A stretch of 58,486 nucleotides of DNA from an uncultured Prevotella sp. (lineage in GTDB: Bacteria > Bacteroidota > Bacteroidia > Bacteroidales > Bacteroidaceae), in assembly GCA_946415245.1 (NCBI GenBank), contig CAMKRS010000010.1:1-58486 (forward strand), given 5' to 3'. A program made the translations under genes and the position numbers. Below are positions 1 through 10,190 of this stretch, piece after piece. Position 1 is the stretch's first letter. Each line of letters opens with the position of its first letter. The notes beneath the pieces are model-generated. The model worked only from the letters and a program-made list of their open reading frames with translations, did not search any database and had not been told where the DNA came from.

Positions 1-1609
<1,609 letters not shown>

Positions 1610-1627
1610 AACCTTTTGTTTTCTGCT

Positions 1628-1636
1628 GCAAAGGTA
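1628..1636 (-). promoter_or_regulatory. Bacteroidetes -7 element of feoAB
   Basis: On the minus strand this reads TACCTTTGC, matching the TAnnTTTG consensus of the Bacteroidetes primary sigma factor. It lies 19 bp before the feoAB start. TTG-containing -33 candidates lie further upstream. Confidence 0.7.
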
Positions 1637-1766
1637 CATAAAAATTCTCTGCAATCGGGTTGCAATTTGCATTCTTTTCGAAAAAATACCTACTTATGAT
1701 GATAATAAAAGTTAATTGTACACTTATGAATTAAACATTTGTCAATATTTGTATCTAATAAAATAT

Positions 1767-4700
1767 ATGAACCAACGCAGCATTATTACATTACTAGTTT
1801 TGTTCTTTTTGAGCATTCTCCCAGTAGCAGCCCAAAGAGACGTATTGTCGGGACGAGTTATCGACAAGGAAGACAGATCGGCCATGCCTAAGAGTACCAT
1901 ACAGCTTTATCGTCTGACAAGGAAGACAGGTAACAAACTTGATACGACCTTTGTTAGCGGTGTGCTCTCGGATGACAACGGCCGCTTCTCATTTAATAAT
2001 GTGTCGGCAGGTCAGTATCTGGTGAAGGTGACTTTCCTTGGCTACAAGCACTATTATCAGGCGTTCAACAAGGAGCGGGGTAGGGATCTCGCCATAGGTA
2101 CCATTGCGATGGAAGCCAGCTCCGTGCAACTCGACGAGGCCGTGATTACTGCCAATCTCCCTAAGATGGTAATCCGCGATGATACGGTGGTGTATAATGC
2201 AGATGCCTTCCGTGTGCCGGAGGGTTCGGTGATCGAGGCATTGGTAGAAGCACTACCTGGTGCGAAGATCGATGACGACGGAAAGATTACGATCAATGGT
2301 AAGGAAGTACGTAAGTTCAAGATGGACGGTCGTGATTTCATGACGGGCAACAACGATGCTGTGATGAAGAACTTGCCTTCTTACGTGATAGAACAGGTGA
2401 AGGCTTATGATGATAAGAGTGACTTGTCGCGCATGACAGGTATCGACGATGGTAATGACGACTTCACACTTGAGTTCGTGACTAAGCGCAGTGCCCGCCA
2501 CGGTATACAGGCTAATCCCGATCTGGGCTATGGTACCGATAATCGTTATGGTCTCCGTCTGACGGCGATGAAGCCTTTCGGCGCTATGCGCTATACTCTC
2601 ATGGCCAATGCCAACAACGTGAATGACCGAAACTTCTCGGGACGTGGTGGACGAGGAAGAGGTAATAACCAGGGTCAGCGCGAGACCAAGACGGCTGCCC
2701 TCGACGCCAGCTATGAGAGTCAGCGCAAACGGAATGGTAATCAGGTGCGATGGAGCGGACGTGTGACCTGGAACCGCAACGATGCCGACAACTGGAACCG
2801 TTCAGCTTCGGAGAACTTCGTCCAGACCCGTGGCGGTGCCTTCTCGAACAGCATCAGCCAGAGTTACTCGCGCAACAACAGTTGGACGGGCAATATGAAC
2901 CTGCAATGGACCATTGACACGCTGACCACCTTGTCGTTCCGTCCTGATATGAGCTTCTCCACGAACGACAGTCGTTCCTATAATACTAATGCCTCGTTTA
3001 ATGCCAATCCTTTTGATTACGTCGAGGATGCCCTGAGCGAACAGAGTATCTCACTTCTGAACGAGAAAGGACTCGTTGTCAACAATCGTCAGGGTAAGTC
3101 GCTTGGTTATGGCGAAAACAAGAATGCCAGCGCGCAGTTGCAGCTCAATCGCCGTATTGGAACGAAGGGCAGAAACATTGCCGTCAGTGGAAACATCAAC
3201 TACCGCGATGGCGAAAACAAGAATGCCAACCTCTCGGCTGTGCATCTCTTCCAGCAGAAAAACCAGTTTGGCAACGACTCCACCTATCAGACCAACCGCT
3301 ATACGTTGTCACCCACAGATAACTTCAGCTATCAGATAGGCTTTACCTATACTGAGCCACTCTTTACTTTCAAGCCGAAACCCGTAGAGGTCGACTCTAC
3401 ACAACCGCAGCAGCGCGGACCATTCGGCAACCGCAATCGCGTGCGCTCGTTTGGTGCGCAGGGTATCTTCCTACAGTTGAACTACCGCTATAATTACAGT
3501 CATCAGAAGAGCGACCCCTCAACCTATGACTTCCCTGCCGTCTATACCGACGAGGCCTTTGCTGAAGTACTCAACGAATACCGCGAGTGGGAACGCTTGT
3601 TCGGTTACCTCGACAATCCCTATGAGAGTTATCTCTCGAAAGACCTGAGCCGTTTCTCAGAGCGTACGGAGCATAACCAGAACATCGACGTACAGCTCCG
3701 CATGGTGCGCGAAAAACTGAACATGAATGTAGGTCTCAATATCCAGCCTCAGAAGTCACACTTCATCCAGCAGTACCTCGGACGTCCCGTTGATACCGTC
3801 AGGACTATCACCAACGTCTCGCCCACGCTGAATATGCGTTACCGCTTTAACCAGCAGACCAACCTCCAGATTCAGTTCCGCGGACAGTCACAGCAGCCCA
3901 GCATTACCCAGTTGCTTGAGATTTATGACGATACCAACCCGCTGAATATCTCGACGGGTAACGCGGGGCTGAAGCCTTCATTCAACTCGAACCTCAGTTT
4001 CAATTTCCAGATGCAGCGTCAGCCCAAACTCGTGACCGACAGTATGGGATTCACTGTGCCCAAGAACCAGGCTCACTGGAGTTTCACCTCCAATGGCGGA
4101 TGGCAGATTACCAAGAACTCTATCGGTAATATTGTGACCTATAACGAGACCACTGGTGGACGCATCTCGAAACCGGAGAATATCAATGGTAACTGGAGTG
4201 CTAACCTAGGTATGTCGTTCAATATCGGTCTTGATACGCTGAACCGTTGGGACGTGAGTGGTTCTGTCAATGGTCGTTATGATCATCGTGTGGGTTATGT
4301 CAACCTGAACCGTACGGCAACACCTGACCGCAATGTCACCCATACCTATAATCTCTCGCCCGAGGTCCGTCTCAGCTACCGCGTCAGGATGTTCAACTTC
4401 TCGCTCAACGGCCGTGCAACGTATGCACGCACCGAGAACCGACTGCAGGCCACGAATAACCTTACCACCTGGAACTTCCAGTATGGCGGCAACACGAACA
4501 TCCGCTTCGATTGGGGCATGGAACTTGCCACCGACTTCCACATGTACAGCAAACGTGGCTATACCGACGAGACGATGAATACCGACGAACTCCTGTGGAA
4601 TGCCCAACTCTCCCAGACCTTCCTGCGTGGCAAGAAACTCACGGTGATGCTGCAATGGTACGACATCCTGCATCAACAGACTAATCTGACTACCAATGTG

Positions 4701-4934
4701 ACAGCCAATGGTTGGACCGACCGTGAGGTGAATGCCATCACAAGTTATGCGATGCTGCACGTGAGTTATCGTATGAACTTCTTTGGTGGTAACAACAACC
4801 GAGGTGGCCGTGGCGGTTTTGGCCCTGGTGAACGTGGTCCTGAAGGTGGACGTGGAGGTCGTGGCGGCGGCTTCGGCGGTGGTCGCGGAGGCGGTGGCTT
4901 CGGTGGCGGTGGTGGCTTCGGCGGTCGTCGCTAA
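1767..4934 (+). CDS. Outer-membrane beta-barrel protein, TonB-receptor-like, with carboxypeptidase-regulatory-like N-domain
   Basis: 1055 aa from ATG 1767. The frame is open to an ATG at 1716, but 1767 gives a clean signal peptide (about residues 1-23, ending PVAAQ). Residues about 25-115 form a carboxypeptidase-regulatory-like beta-sandwich (SGRVIDKEDRSAMP...). About 130-240 resemble a TonB plug (GSVIEALVEALPG, INGKEVRKFKMDG). The rest is a long barrel rich in alternating aromatic and polar strands, as in the OMP_b-brl_3 family. The last canonical strand ends VSYRMNFF, then comes an odd 49-residue Gly/Arg tail. It faces the next gene with only 2 bp between stop codons. Substrate unknown; no SusD partner is adjacent, which argues against a glycan-uptake system. 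Confidence 0.88.
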   Translation: MNQRSIITLLVLFFLSILPVAAQRDVLSGRVIDKEDRSAMPKSTIQLYRLTRKTGNKLDTTFVSGVLSDDNGRFSFNNVSAGQYLVKVTFLGYKHYYQAFNKERGRDLAIGTIAMEASSVQLDEAVITANLPKMVIRDDTVVYNADAFRVPEGSVIEALVEALPGAKIDDDGKITINGKEVRKFKMDGRDFMTGNNDAVMKNLPSYVIEQVKAYDDKSDLSRMTGIDDGNDDFTLEFVTKRSARHGIQANPDLGYGTDNRYGLRLTAMKPFGAMRYTLMANANNVNDRNFSGRGGRGRGNNQGQRETKTAALDASYESQRKRNGNQVRWSGRVTWNRNDADNWNRSASENFVQTRGGAFSNSISQSYSRNNSWTGNMNLQWTIDTLTTLSFRPDMSFSTNDSRSYNTNASFNANPFDYVEDALSEQSISLLNEKGLVVNNRQGKSLGYGENKNASAQLQLNRRIGTKGRNIAVSGNINYRDGENKNANLSAVHLFQQKNQFGNDSTYQTNRYTLSPTDNFSYQIGFTYTEPLFTFKPKPVEVDSTQPQQRGPFGNRNRVRSFGAQGIFLQLNYRYNYSHQKSDPSTYDFPAVYTDEAFAEVLNEYREWERLFGYLDNPYESYLSKDLSRFSERTEHNQNIDVQLRMVREKLNMNVGLNIQPQKSHFIQQYLGRPVDTVRTITNVSPTLNMRYRFNQQTNLQIQFRGQSQQPSITQLLEIYDDTNPLNISTGNAGLKPSFNSNLSFNFQMQRQPKLVTDSMGFTVPKNQAHWSFTSNGGWQITKNSIGNIVTYNETTGGRISKPENINGNWSANLGMSFNIGLDTLNRWDVSGSVNGRYDHRVGYVNLNRTATPDRNVTHTYNLSPEVRLSYRVRMFNFSLNGRATYARTENRLQATNNLTTWNFQYGGNTNIRFDWGMELATDFHMYSKRGYTDETMNTDELLWNAQLSQTFLRGKKLTVMLQWYDILHQQTNLTTNVTANGWTDREVNAITSYAMLHVSYRMNFFGGNNNRGGRGGFGPGERGPEGGRGGRGGGFGGGRGGGGFGGGGGFGGRR

Positions 4935-4935
4935 A

Positions 4936-4972
4936 GCTATTCTGTAACTGTGATTTCTACAGGGAGAATAGC
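4936..4972. terminator. Possible bidirectional hairpin between convergent genes
   Basis: GCTATTCT at 4936-4943 pairs with AGAATAGC at 4965-4972, and the stem extends through CTGTA/TACAG with a small bulge. It overlaps the last codons of the minus-strand gene. There is no clear T-run, so terminator function is inferred from its place between convergent stops. Confidence 0.4.
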
Positions 4973-5368
4973 CTGGAATTTGAAGTCGTTTTCGGATAGA
5001 TAGCGGACATCATAGCGGCCGGCATTCTTCTCAGTGTAGAGCTTGCGCATTTTGACGTACTTCTTCTCTGCTTCCTTACGTGTCAGTCCGAAAGAGACAA
5101 TGCACGTACGGTTAGGCATGTTGAGCTTGTTGGTAAAATAATAACGCAATTGGTCTGAATAAGAATCGCGGTCTTTCAGGAATTTGCTCTTTCTCAGAAT
5201 GGTCACATTATCAATTTCCTGAATATCTGTGAAGTAAACGACAGAATCTGTGAAATTAGCTACGAAACCAAAAAGATATGCTTTGGTTGTCTTTGGCTTT
5301 TTTTCTGCATGAGCAGGCAGGAAAGCCGTCAGGACGACAGCCAGAGCTATGTACTTGAGGTATTTCAT
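4937..5368 (-). CDS. Small secreted protein of unknown function, coupled to rpoD
   Basis: 143 aa. Residues 1-21 form a signal peptide ending AHA, so the product is probably periplasmic. The mature part is mixed alpha/beta with a basic, amphipathic middle (KEAEKKYVKMRKLY). I recognise no catalytic motif. Its ATG overlaps the rpoD stop by one base (TAATG), so it is probably translationally coupled to and co-transcribed with the primary sigma factor gene. The function is not known to me. Confidence 0.85.
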   Translation of the reverse strand: MKYLKYIALAVVLTAFLPAHAEKKPKTTKAYLFGFVANFTDSVVYFTDIQEIDNVTILRKSKFLKDRDSYSDQLRYYFTNKLNMPNRTCIVSFGLTRKEAEKKYVKMRKLYTEKNAGRYDVRYLSENDFKFQAILPVEITVTE

Positions 5369-6228
5369 TATCCTAAAAATGTTTTTAATATATGTTTCTT
5401 TGTACTGGTGCGGAGACGACGGATGGCTTTCTCCTTGATCTGACGCACACGCTCACGGGTAAGACCAAACTTTGCACCTATCTCCTCGAGCGTCATCTCA
5501 GGCTGGTTGATGCCGTAGAAGGCTTCTATCACACCACGTTCACGATCGTTGAGAACCTTGAGAGCATTATTGATTTCTGCCTTCAACGATTCCATCAGGA
5601 GCACACGATCGGCCATCGGTGCATCGTCGTTGATAAGCACATCCAGCAGGCTGTTGTCTTCGCCATCGACAAAGGGAGCATCAACGGATACATGGCGGGT
5701 GTTAACGCTCATGGCTTCATCAATCTTCTCTTCCGGCAAGTCTAATGACTCTGAGATTTCCTCGACTGAGGGACGACGCTCGTTTTCCTGCTCAAACTTG
5801 TTCAACAGTTTGTTGATTTTGTTGACGGAACCTACTTGATTAAGTGGTAGACGAACGATGCGGCTCTGTTCAGCGATGGCCTGAAGGATACTCTGTCGAA
5901 TCCACCAGACAGCGTAGGAAATGAATTTAAAACCGCGTGTCTCGTCAAACTTCTCAGCAGCCTTGATAAGACCAACGTTGCCCTCGTTGATAAGGTCGGG
6001 TAGGGAGAGACCCTGATTCTGGTATTGCTTAGCTACAGAGACAACGAATCGCAGATTGGCCTTAGTCAGACGCTCCAGTGCTTTCTTGTCACCTTTGCGG
6101 ATACGCTGTGCCAATTCCACTTCCTCTTCCACCGAGATCATCTCTTCCTTACCTATTTCCTGCAGGTATTTATCGAGAGCTTCACTTTCTCGGTTTGTGA
6201 TTGATTTGGTGATTTTCAGTTGTCTCAT
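5368..6228 (-). CDS. rpoD: Primary sigma factor of RNA polymerase (sigma-70 family)
   Basis: 286 aa. Directs RNA polymerase to housekeeping promoters. It lacks region 1.1, as expected for Bacteroidetes primary sigma factors. Region 1.2 is near residues 12-45. Region 2 follows, with [20 protein letters not shown] and [16 protein letters not shown] (core binding and -10 melting). Region 3 comes next, and region 4 contains the helix-turn-helix [20 protein letters not shown] for the -33 box. It sits upstream of the small secreted gene (1-bp overlap). A -7 element TAACTTTGC lies at 6254-6262. Primary identity is supported by its near-consensus regions and by the many matching promoters in this window. 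Confidence 0.96.
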   Translation of the reverse strand: MRQLKITKSITNRESEALDKYLQEIGKEEMISVEEEVELAQRIRKGDKKALERLTKANLRFVVSVAKQYQNQGLSLPDLINEGNVGLIKAAEKFDETRGFKFISYAVWWIRQSILQAIAEQSRIVRLPLNQVGSVNKINKLLNKFEQENERRPSVEEISESLDLPEEKIDEAMSVNTRHVSVDAPFVDGEDNSLLDVLINDDAPMADRVLLMESLKAEINNALKVLNDRERGVIEAFYGINQPEMTLEEIGAKFGLTRERVRQIKEKAIRRLRTSTKKHILKTFLG

Positions 6229-6253
6229 GTCGATAGTCGTTTATAGCCAAGGT

Positions 6254-6262
6254 GCAAAGTTA
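6254..6262 (-). promoter_or_regulatory. -7 element of rpoD
   Basis: The minus strand reads TAACTTTGC, 26 bp upstream of the rpoD start, matching TAnnTTTG. Confidence 0.65.
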
Positions 6263-6283
6263 TGCCTTTTTTTTGACACAACC

Positions 6284-6317
6284 AAAAAAAAAGCCGCAAT
6301 TTTTACTTTTGCGGCTC
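6284..6317 (-). terminator. Rho-independent terminator of degP
   Basis: AGCCGCAA at 6292-6299 pairs with TTGCGGCT at 6309-6316. On the minus strand the stem is followed by a run of nine T (A-run at 6284-6292 on plus). It lies downstream of the degP stop and just before the rpoD promoter. Confidence 0.85.
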
Positions 6318-6324
6318 TTTTTTC

Positions 6325-6366
6325 CAGTTATTCGCTATTTCGCTATTCACAATTCACTACTTATTC
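6325..6366. repeat. Short-period array abutting the degP stop codon
   Basis: On the minus strand the degP stop (GAATAA) runs into degenerate GTGAATTGTGAATAGCGAAATAGCG-type units of 7-8 bp. This is the same family as the TGAATAG arrays near metH and PCMD. It contains stop codons in several frames. Confidence 0.7.
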
Positions 6367-7860
6367 ATCCTCGAGAGGCACGGTAAAGTAACCCTTCTTG
6401 CCTGTAGGATAAACACCTTCTATCCATAGTACGGGCTTCGACTTCGAGGCTTCTTTTACAATTTTCTGCAGATCTTCGATTGTCTTGACGCTCTGTTCGT
6501 TGACACGCTGGATGATGAAACCCTGAGGCACTCCAGCATCCTTCAGCTTACCACCGTTCACCTTCATCACCTGCAGACCGTAGCCGATGTTCAATTGTTC
6601 CTTCTGTGAGTCGCTGATTGATTTGAACTGTCCACCAAGAACATCGATATCCGCATCCTTCACTACCTTTGTATTACCCTTTTCATTCTTCAGGGTGAGG
6701 GTAGCAGTCTTCTTCTGCTTGTTGCGCAGATAAGTGAGAGTGATTTTGTCGCCAGGACGTTTCTGGGCAATGATGTTCTGCAGATCACCGAAAGCTTTCA
6801 CCTTCTGACCGTCGATATGGGTAATGACATCGCCTTCCTTTAAGCCGGCATCAGCAGCAGCGCCATCTTCAATAACCTTTGCAATATAGATACCTTCCAT
6901 CGTACCGAGGTCAACCTCGTTGCCTTTCTCCTTCTCGCTGTCAACGTAGGCGTTTACATCGGAACCTTGGATTCCAATCATAGCGCGCTGTACAGTACCG
7001 TATTTCTTGATATCGTCAACCACTTTATTCATGATCGTGGTGGGGATGGCGAAGCCGTAACCAATATTAGAGCCGGTCTGAGAGTATATCATTGCGTTGA
7101 TACCGATAAGAGCACCGCTGGTGTTGACGAGCGCACCACCAGAGTTTCCCTGGTTGATGGCAGCATCGGTCTGGATCATGGAAGAAACTCCCTGTCCCAT
7201 TGAACGGGCTTTTGCCGATACGATACCTGCGGTAACAGTATTGTTGAGTCCGAGGGGATTACCTACGGCCAGCACCCATTCGCCTACCTTCACATCATCA
7301 CTATTGGCAATCTGAATAGCGGGGAGGTTCTTTCCATCAATCTTGATGAGAGCCAGATCGGTGGTTGCATCTGCACCAATGATACGTGCGGAGTACTCCT
7401 TGTTGTCGTTGAGTGTTACCATCAATTCATCGGCACCATCAACCACGTGATTGTTAGTCACGATATAACCATCGGCAGAAATAATCACACCTGAACCTGC
7501 GGCCACACGCTTCGGAGTTTGTACTTGACGTTGGCGACGACCGCCATTGCCTTGTCCTTGTCCACGTCCGAAGAAACCGCCAAAAGGATCAGAGAAGAAA
7601 TCCTCGAAGGGGTCAGAGTACTCAACGGTCTGTACCTTTGAGTTCTGCGTGTTCTTGATATAAACCACAGAGGGAAGAGCCTTTTCTGCAGCAAAGGTCA
7701 GATCAACGGGCTGGCCTGCTGTTACATTAGCTACTGCGGGAGAGGGATCGGGAGTTGTTGCAGCATTAGTCTTGTTGAAAGCCACAACCGAGAGTGCCAA
7801 GGCAACAACGCATACTGCCGGAGTTGCCACATTTACAATCTTCTTCATATTTGCATTCAT
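6361..7860 (-). CDS. degP: Periplasmic serine protease DegP/HtrA (Do family)
   Basis: 499 aa. Degrades or refolds misfolded envelope proteins. An N-terminal signal or anchor segment covers residues about 6-34. The trypsin-like domain has the full catalytic triad: His138 (TNNHVV), Asp168 (TTDLALIK) and Ser240 (GNSGGALVN). A Gly/Phe/Arg/Gln-rich flexible loop (about 83-115) precedes it. Two PDZ domains follow; the first begins near MEGIYIAKVIEDGAA, and the second (QGFIIQRVNEQSV) is at the C-terminus. Monocistronic: its own -7 box is at 7923-7931 and a terminator follows at 6284-6317. Two perfect palindromes upstream could be operators. Confidence 0.96.
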   Translation of the reverse strand: MNANMKKIVNVATPAVCVVALALSVVAFNKTNAATTPDPSPAVANVTAGQPVDLTFAAEKALPSVVYIKNTQNSKVQTVEYSDPFEDFFSDPFGGFFGRGQGQGNGGRRQRQVQTPKRVAAGSGVIISADGYIVTNNHVVDGADELMVTLNDNKEYSARIIGADATTDLALIKIDGKNLPAIQIANSDDVKVGEWVLAVGNPLGLNNTVTAGIVSAKARSMGQGVSSMIQTDAAINQGNSGGALVNTSGALIGINAMIYSQTGSNIGYGFAIPTTIMNKVVDDIKKYGTVQRAMIGIQGSDVNAYVDSEKEKGNEVDLGTMEGIYIAKVIEDGAAADAGLKEGDVITHIDGQKVKAFGDLQNIIAQKRPGDKITLTYLRNKQKKTATLTLKNEKGNTKVVKDADIDVLGGQFKSISDSQKEQLNIGYGLQVMKVNGGKLKDAGVPQGFIIQRVNEQSVKTIEDLQKIVKEASKSKPVLWIEGVYPTGKKGYFTVPLEDE

Positions 7861-7922
7861 TTTTGTTATGATTTAAATTCATTGATTAAGTTGACTCTGA
7901 GACTATGCTCACGAATTTGGGT

Positions 7923-7931
7923 GCAAATATA
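7923..7931 (-). promoter_or_regulatory. -7 element of degP
   Basis: The minus strand reads TATATTTGC, matching TAnnTTTG. A TTTTG -33 candidate lies about 22 bp upstream. Confidence 0.65.
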
Positions 7932-8016
7932 GTAGACTTTTTTCGGATACTGACAAAATGTCACGAATATTTGTCCCATTTTAACACTTCTGCCACTTAG
8001 GTTAACGGCTCTTTGC

Positions 8017-8062
8017 GTTTAACACTCTGAATGTTAAACAATAGACAAATTTAAGATTTGTC
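8017..8062. promoter_or_regulatory. Two tandem perfect palindromes upstream of degP
   Basis: GTTTAACA (8017-8024), 7-bp spacer, TGTTAAAC (8032-8039); then GACAAAT (8044-8050), 5-bp spacer, ATTTGTC (8056-8062). They lie about 90-140 bp upstream of the degP -7 box and downstream of the DUF5687 gene. No T-run follows on either strand, so operator function is more plausible than termination. Inference only. Confidence 0.45.
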
Positions 8063-8094
8063 ACAAAATATAGATACAAATATTTAATTATCTA

Positions 8095-9576
8095 CTATGG
8101 CTTGGTGGCTAGGAAACCTTCAATATTCTCGTAACGACGTTTCATCATGCGGTTATAGATATTCCGAAGCCATAAAGGATAAGTCACGATAAAGGCAATC
8201 CCAAGGACACACATGAAGATATAGGTGGCTGTGAGACCTACGGTAAGATAACCTAAGCCAACAATCATACCAGGCACGATCAGCGCAGCAATCTCAATAA
8301 CAATCTGGATACCGTTTTCGAAATTGCCCTTACCAGTTACCTTCAATTGTAGGGGAATCGTCTGTTTATTATAAACTGCCAATTGGAAGATGATGAAATG
8401 GATAAAGCCTGCCACTAGGAACATATAGCCAAATAACATGAGCAGTGTAAACTTTCCAGTGAAGACTGCTGGTAACATGATGACAAAGGGAATAATCAAT
8501 ACCACACAATAGAACCAATACTTGGCTTTGAGTAGTGACAGAATATTTTCGCGTTGTGTCATCAGCAGACTGATATAGTTGCCCTCCTGTCCCATGATCT
8601 TAATGAGAGCCGTCATGCCATAGATGGAAAAACAATAGAGACACCAGAAGTTGGTCATCATGGGATTATCGTAGATGTTACTATAAGCTATCAGACTGGA
8701 GAATACAATCACCAATACAAGACTCATGATACAGCGTTGTTTCATAGTCTTGTTTCGCAAGTTAGATTTCAATTCAATCTTCAGGTATTCACCAATGATA
8801 CCAAATCGATTGAAGAATGCAAACTGCGATACCTTCTTCAGTTGTTTCTCTTTCTGCTTGGAGATTTCCTCGTAGACATACTTGAATTGTAAATGGCGGT
8901 TTACCATAAATAGACCGCACAATGCTAACAATACCAATGGTAGGAGCCACCAGGCTGTATTGAATGTATGTATAAAGTCGAGGGTATGATCGAAGGTCTT
9001 GCGATTCCATGTGAGGAGTGAGGGGATAAATGGTATCGCATAAAGCAACAGACCGGGAATGATCCATAGCACGTTACGATTAACGAGTGTGCGGAAGAAT
9101 AGATATATCTGACTATTGAGGATGATCAGCAATTGTGCCAATAGTACGACAAATAGTACCTGTAGAAATGGTGCCCCTGCAAAGACTACGATGATCGCAA
9201 AGGGGATAAACAATCCCAGCCATAGAAAGTTGAACCCGCTCAGATGAGAGGATATCAGGAAACACTCGATGGCCGAATAACGCGATATAGGTAAGAGAAT
9301 ATAGGGCTTGACCATCATGGCGGGTGTTGTCTGGAAGATGAATCGCAACAGGAAGTCGATGGGTAAGATGATGATCATCGTGGTGATGAGTGTGCCCGCT
9401 TCACCATCAGCAGCCATACCGATCAGAATGCCATACAGAATGAGGTAGAGTACGAACATCACGCCACCAAAGCCTATGAGAACCTTGGCCCAACGGTTCT
9501 GCTCGAAGGCAGGACTACGCTTATAACTCAGGTTGATATTCTTGCGTAAGAGCTTGTAGAGTTGCAGTTTGTTCAT
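8095..9576 (-). CDS. Polytopic membrane protein, probably DUF5687 family
   Basis: 493 aa with about 10-12 hydrophobic membrane segments (e.g. VLIGFGGVMFVLYLILYGI, LLPLVLLALCGLFMV). The layout resembles the permease halves of Bacteroidetes ABC-2-like exporters placed in DUF5687. No ATPase gene is adjacent; instead it follows lolA with a 4-bp ATGA overlap, third in the ftsK-lolA operon. Function unknown. A link to envelope transport is inferred only from membrane topology and from the lolA coupling. Family assignment rests on memory of N-terminal and overall features, not on a search. Confidence 0.7.
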   Translation of the reverse strand: MNKLQLYKLLRKNINLSYKRSPAFEQNRWAKVLIGFGGVMFVLYLILYGILIGMAADGEAGTLITTMIIILPIDFLLRFIFQTTPAMMVKPYILLPISRYSAIECFLISSHLSGFNFLWLGLFIPFAIIVVFAGAPFLQVLFVVLLAQLLIILNSQIYLFFRTLVNRNVLWIIPGLLLYAIPFIPSLLTWNRKTFDHTLDFIHTFNTAWWLLPLVLLALCGLFMVNRHLQFKYVYEEISKQKEKQLKKVSQFAFFNRFGIIGEYLKIELKSNLRNKTMKQRCIMSLVLVIVFSSLIAYSNIYDNPMMTNFWCLYCFSIYGMTALIKIMGQEGNYISLLMTQRENILSLLKAKYWFYCVVLIIPFVIMLPAVFTGKFTLLMLFGYMFLVAGFIHFIIFQLAVYNKQTIPLQLKVTGKGNFENGIQIVIEIAALIVPGMIVGLGYLTVGLTATYIFMCVLGIAFIVTYPLWLRNIYNRMMKRRYENIEGFLATKP

Positions 9577-10172
9577 CTTAAATCAATAATTTCGGCCTGT
9601 GGAAAGTCCTTGGAATTAAACTTAAAGAGATTGTCGCTCAAAGAGGCTGTTTTCAACCTGCTGATGACAATGGTACTCCACTTATCCTTCTGCTTCATCT
9701 TTACATGTGTGGGATGATAGGAGGTCTCATCGACGACAATATACATCTCTTGGATTTTACGATTCTTATCGGTTGGAATCAGGTGAACCTCGTAGAAATG
9801 CTCCACCTTCTTAGCCTCGAGTTTGTAACCTTTCTTATAAATATTGATGAAATTATAAGGGTTGATGGCCTGCAACTGTGCCTCTGTGGGATTGCTGATA
9901 TTTACCTCGTCGTTACCTTTCATATAAGTCCACTGCGTTTTACCATCAAACCAAATGGTGGCATCGGGTGTAGTAGCATGGAATTTATTTCCTTTGACAG
10001 CAATCTCTCCTTCTGTGGTTCCAAATTGTTTGCTGATCATTTGGAAGTGAGCTTGCACACCTCCTGGATTGCTCACAGTGGCAGCGGCTTTATCAAGTAT
10101 GCGCTTGGCGCTTTCTGCTTGTGCCCCCACGCTGAGCAGGAGCATCATGATAATGGCAAAATGCTTTTTCAT
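9573..10172 (-). CDS. lolA: LolA-like outer-membrane lipoprotein carrier
   Basis: 199 aa. Periplasmic chaperone expected to carry lipoproteins from the inner to the outer membrane. Signal peptide about 1-19 (ends GAQA). The mature part is the single LolA/LppX half-barrel: repeated beta strands such as GEIAVKGNKFHA, TIWFDGKTQWTYM and the EMYIVVDETSYHPTHVKMKQ hairpin. It lies 18 bp after ftsK and overlaps the following membrane gene by 4 bp, so the three are one operon. Bacteroidetes LolA-like proteins diverge from E. coli LolA, and no LolB is visible here. Confidence 0.88.
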   Translation of the reverse strand: MKKHFAIIMMLLLSVGAQAESAKRILDKAAATVSNPGGVQAHFQMISKQFGTTEGEIAVKGNKFHATTPDATIWFDGKTQWTYMKGNDEVNISNPTEAQLQAINPYNFINIYKKGYKLEAKKVEHFYEVHLIPTDKNRKIQEMYIVVDETSYHPTHVKMKQKDKWSTIVISRLKTASLSDNLFKFNSKDFPQAEIIDLR

Positions 10173-10190
10173 ATCTTATCTTTTTCGTTG

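Noticed and set aside
1690..1715. Fur-box-like AT-rich string (GATGATAATAAAAG) upstream of feoAB
   Set aside because: Only a partial match to the E. coli Fur consensus, in AT-rich sequence, and not positioned over the feoAB promoter.
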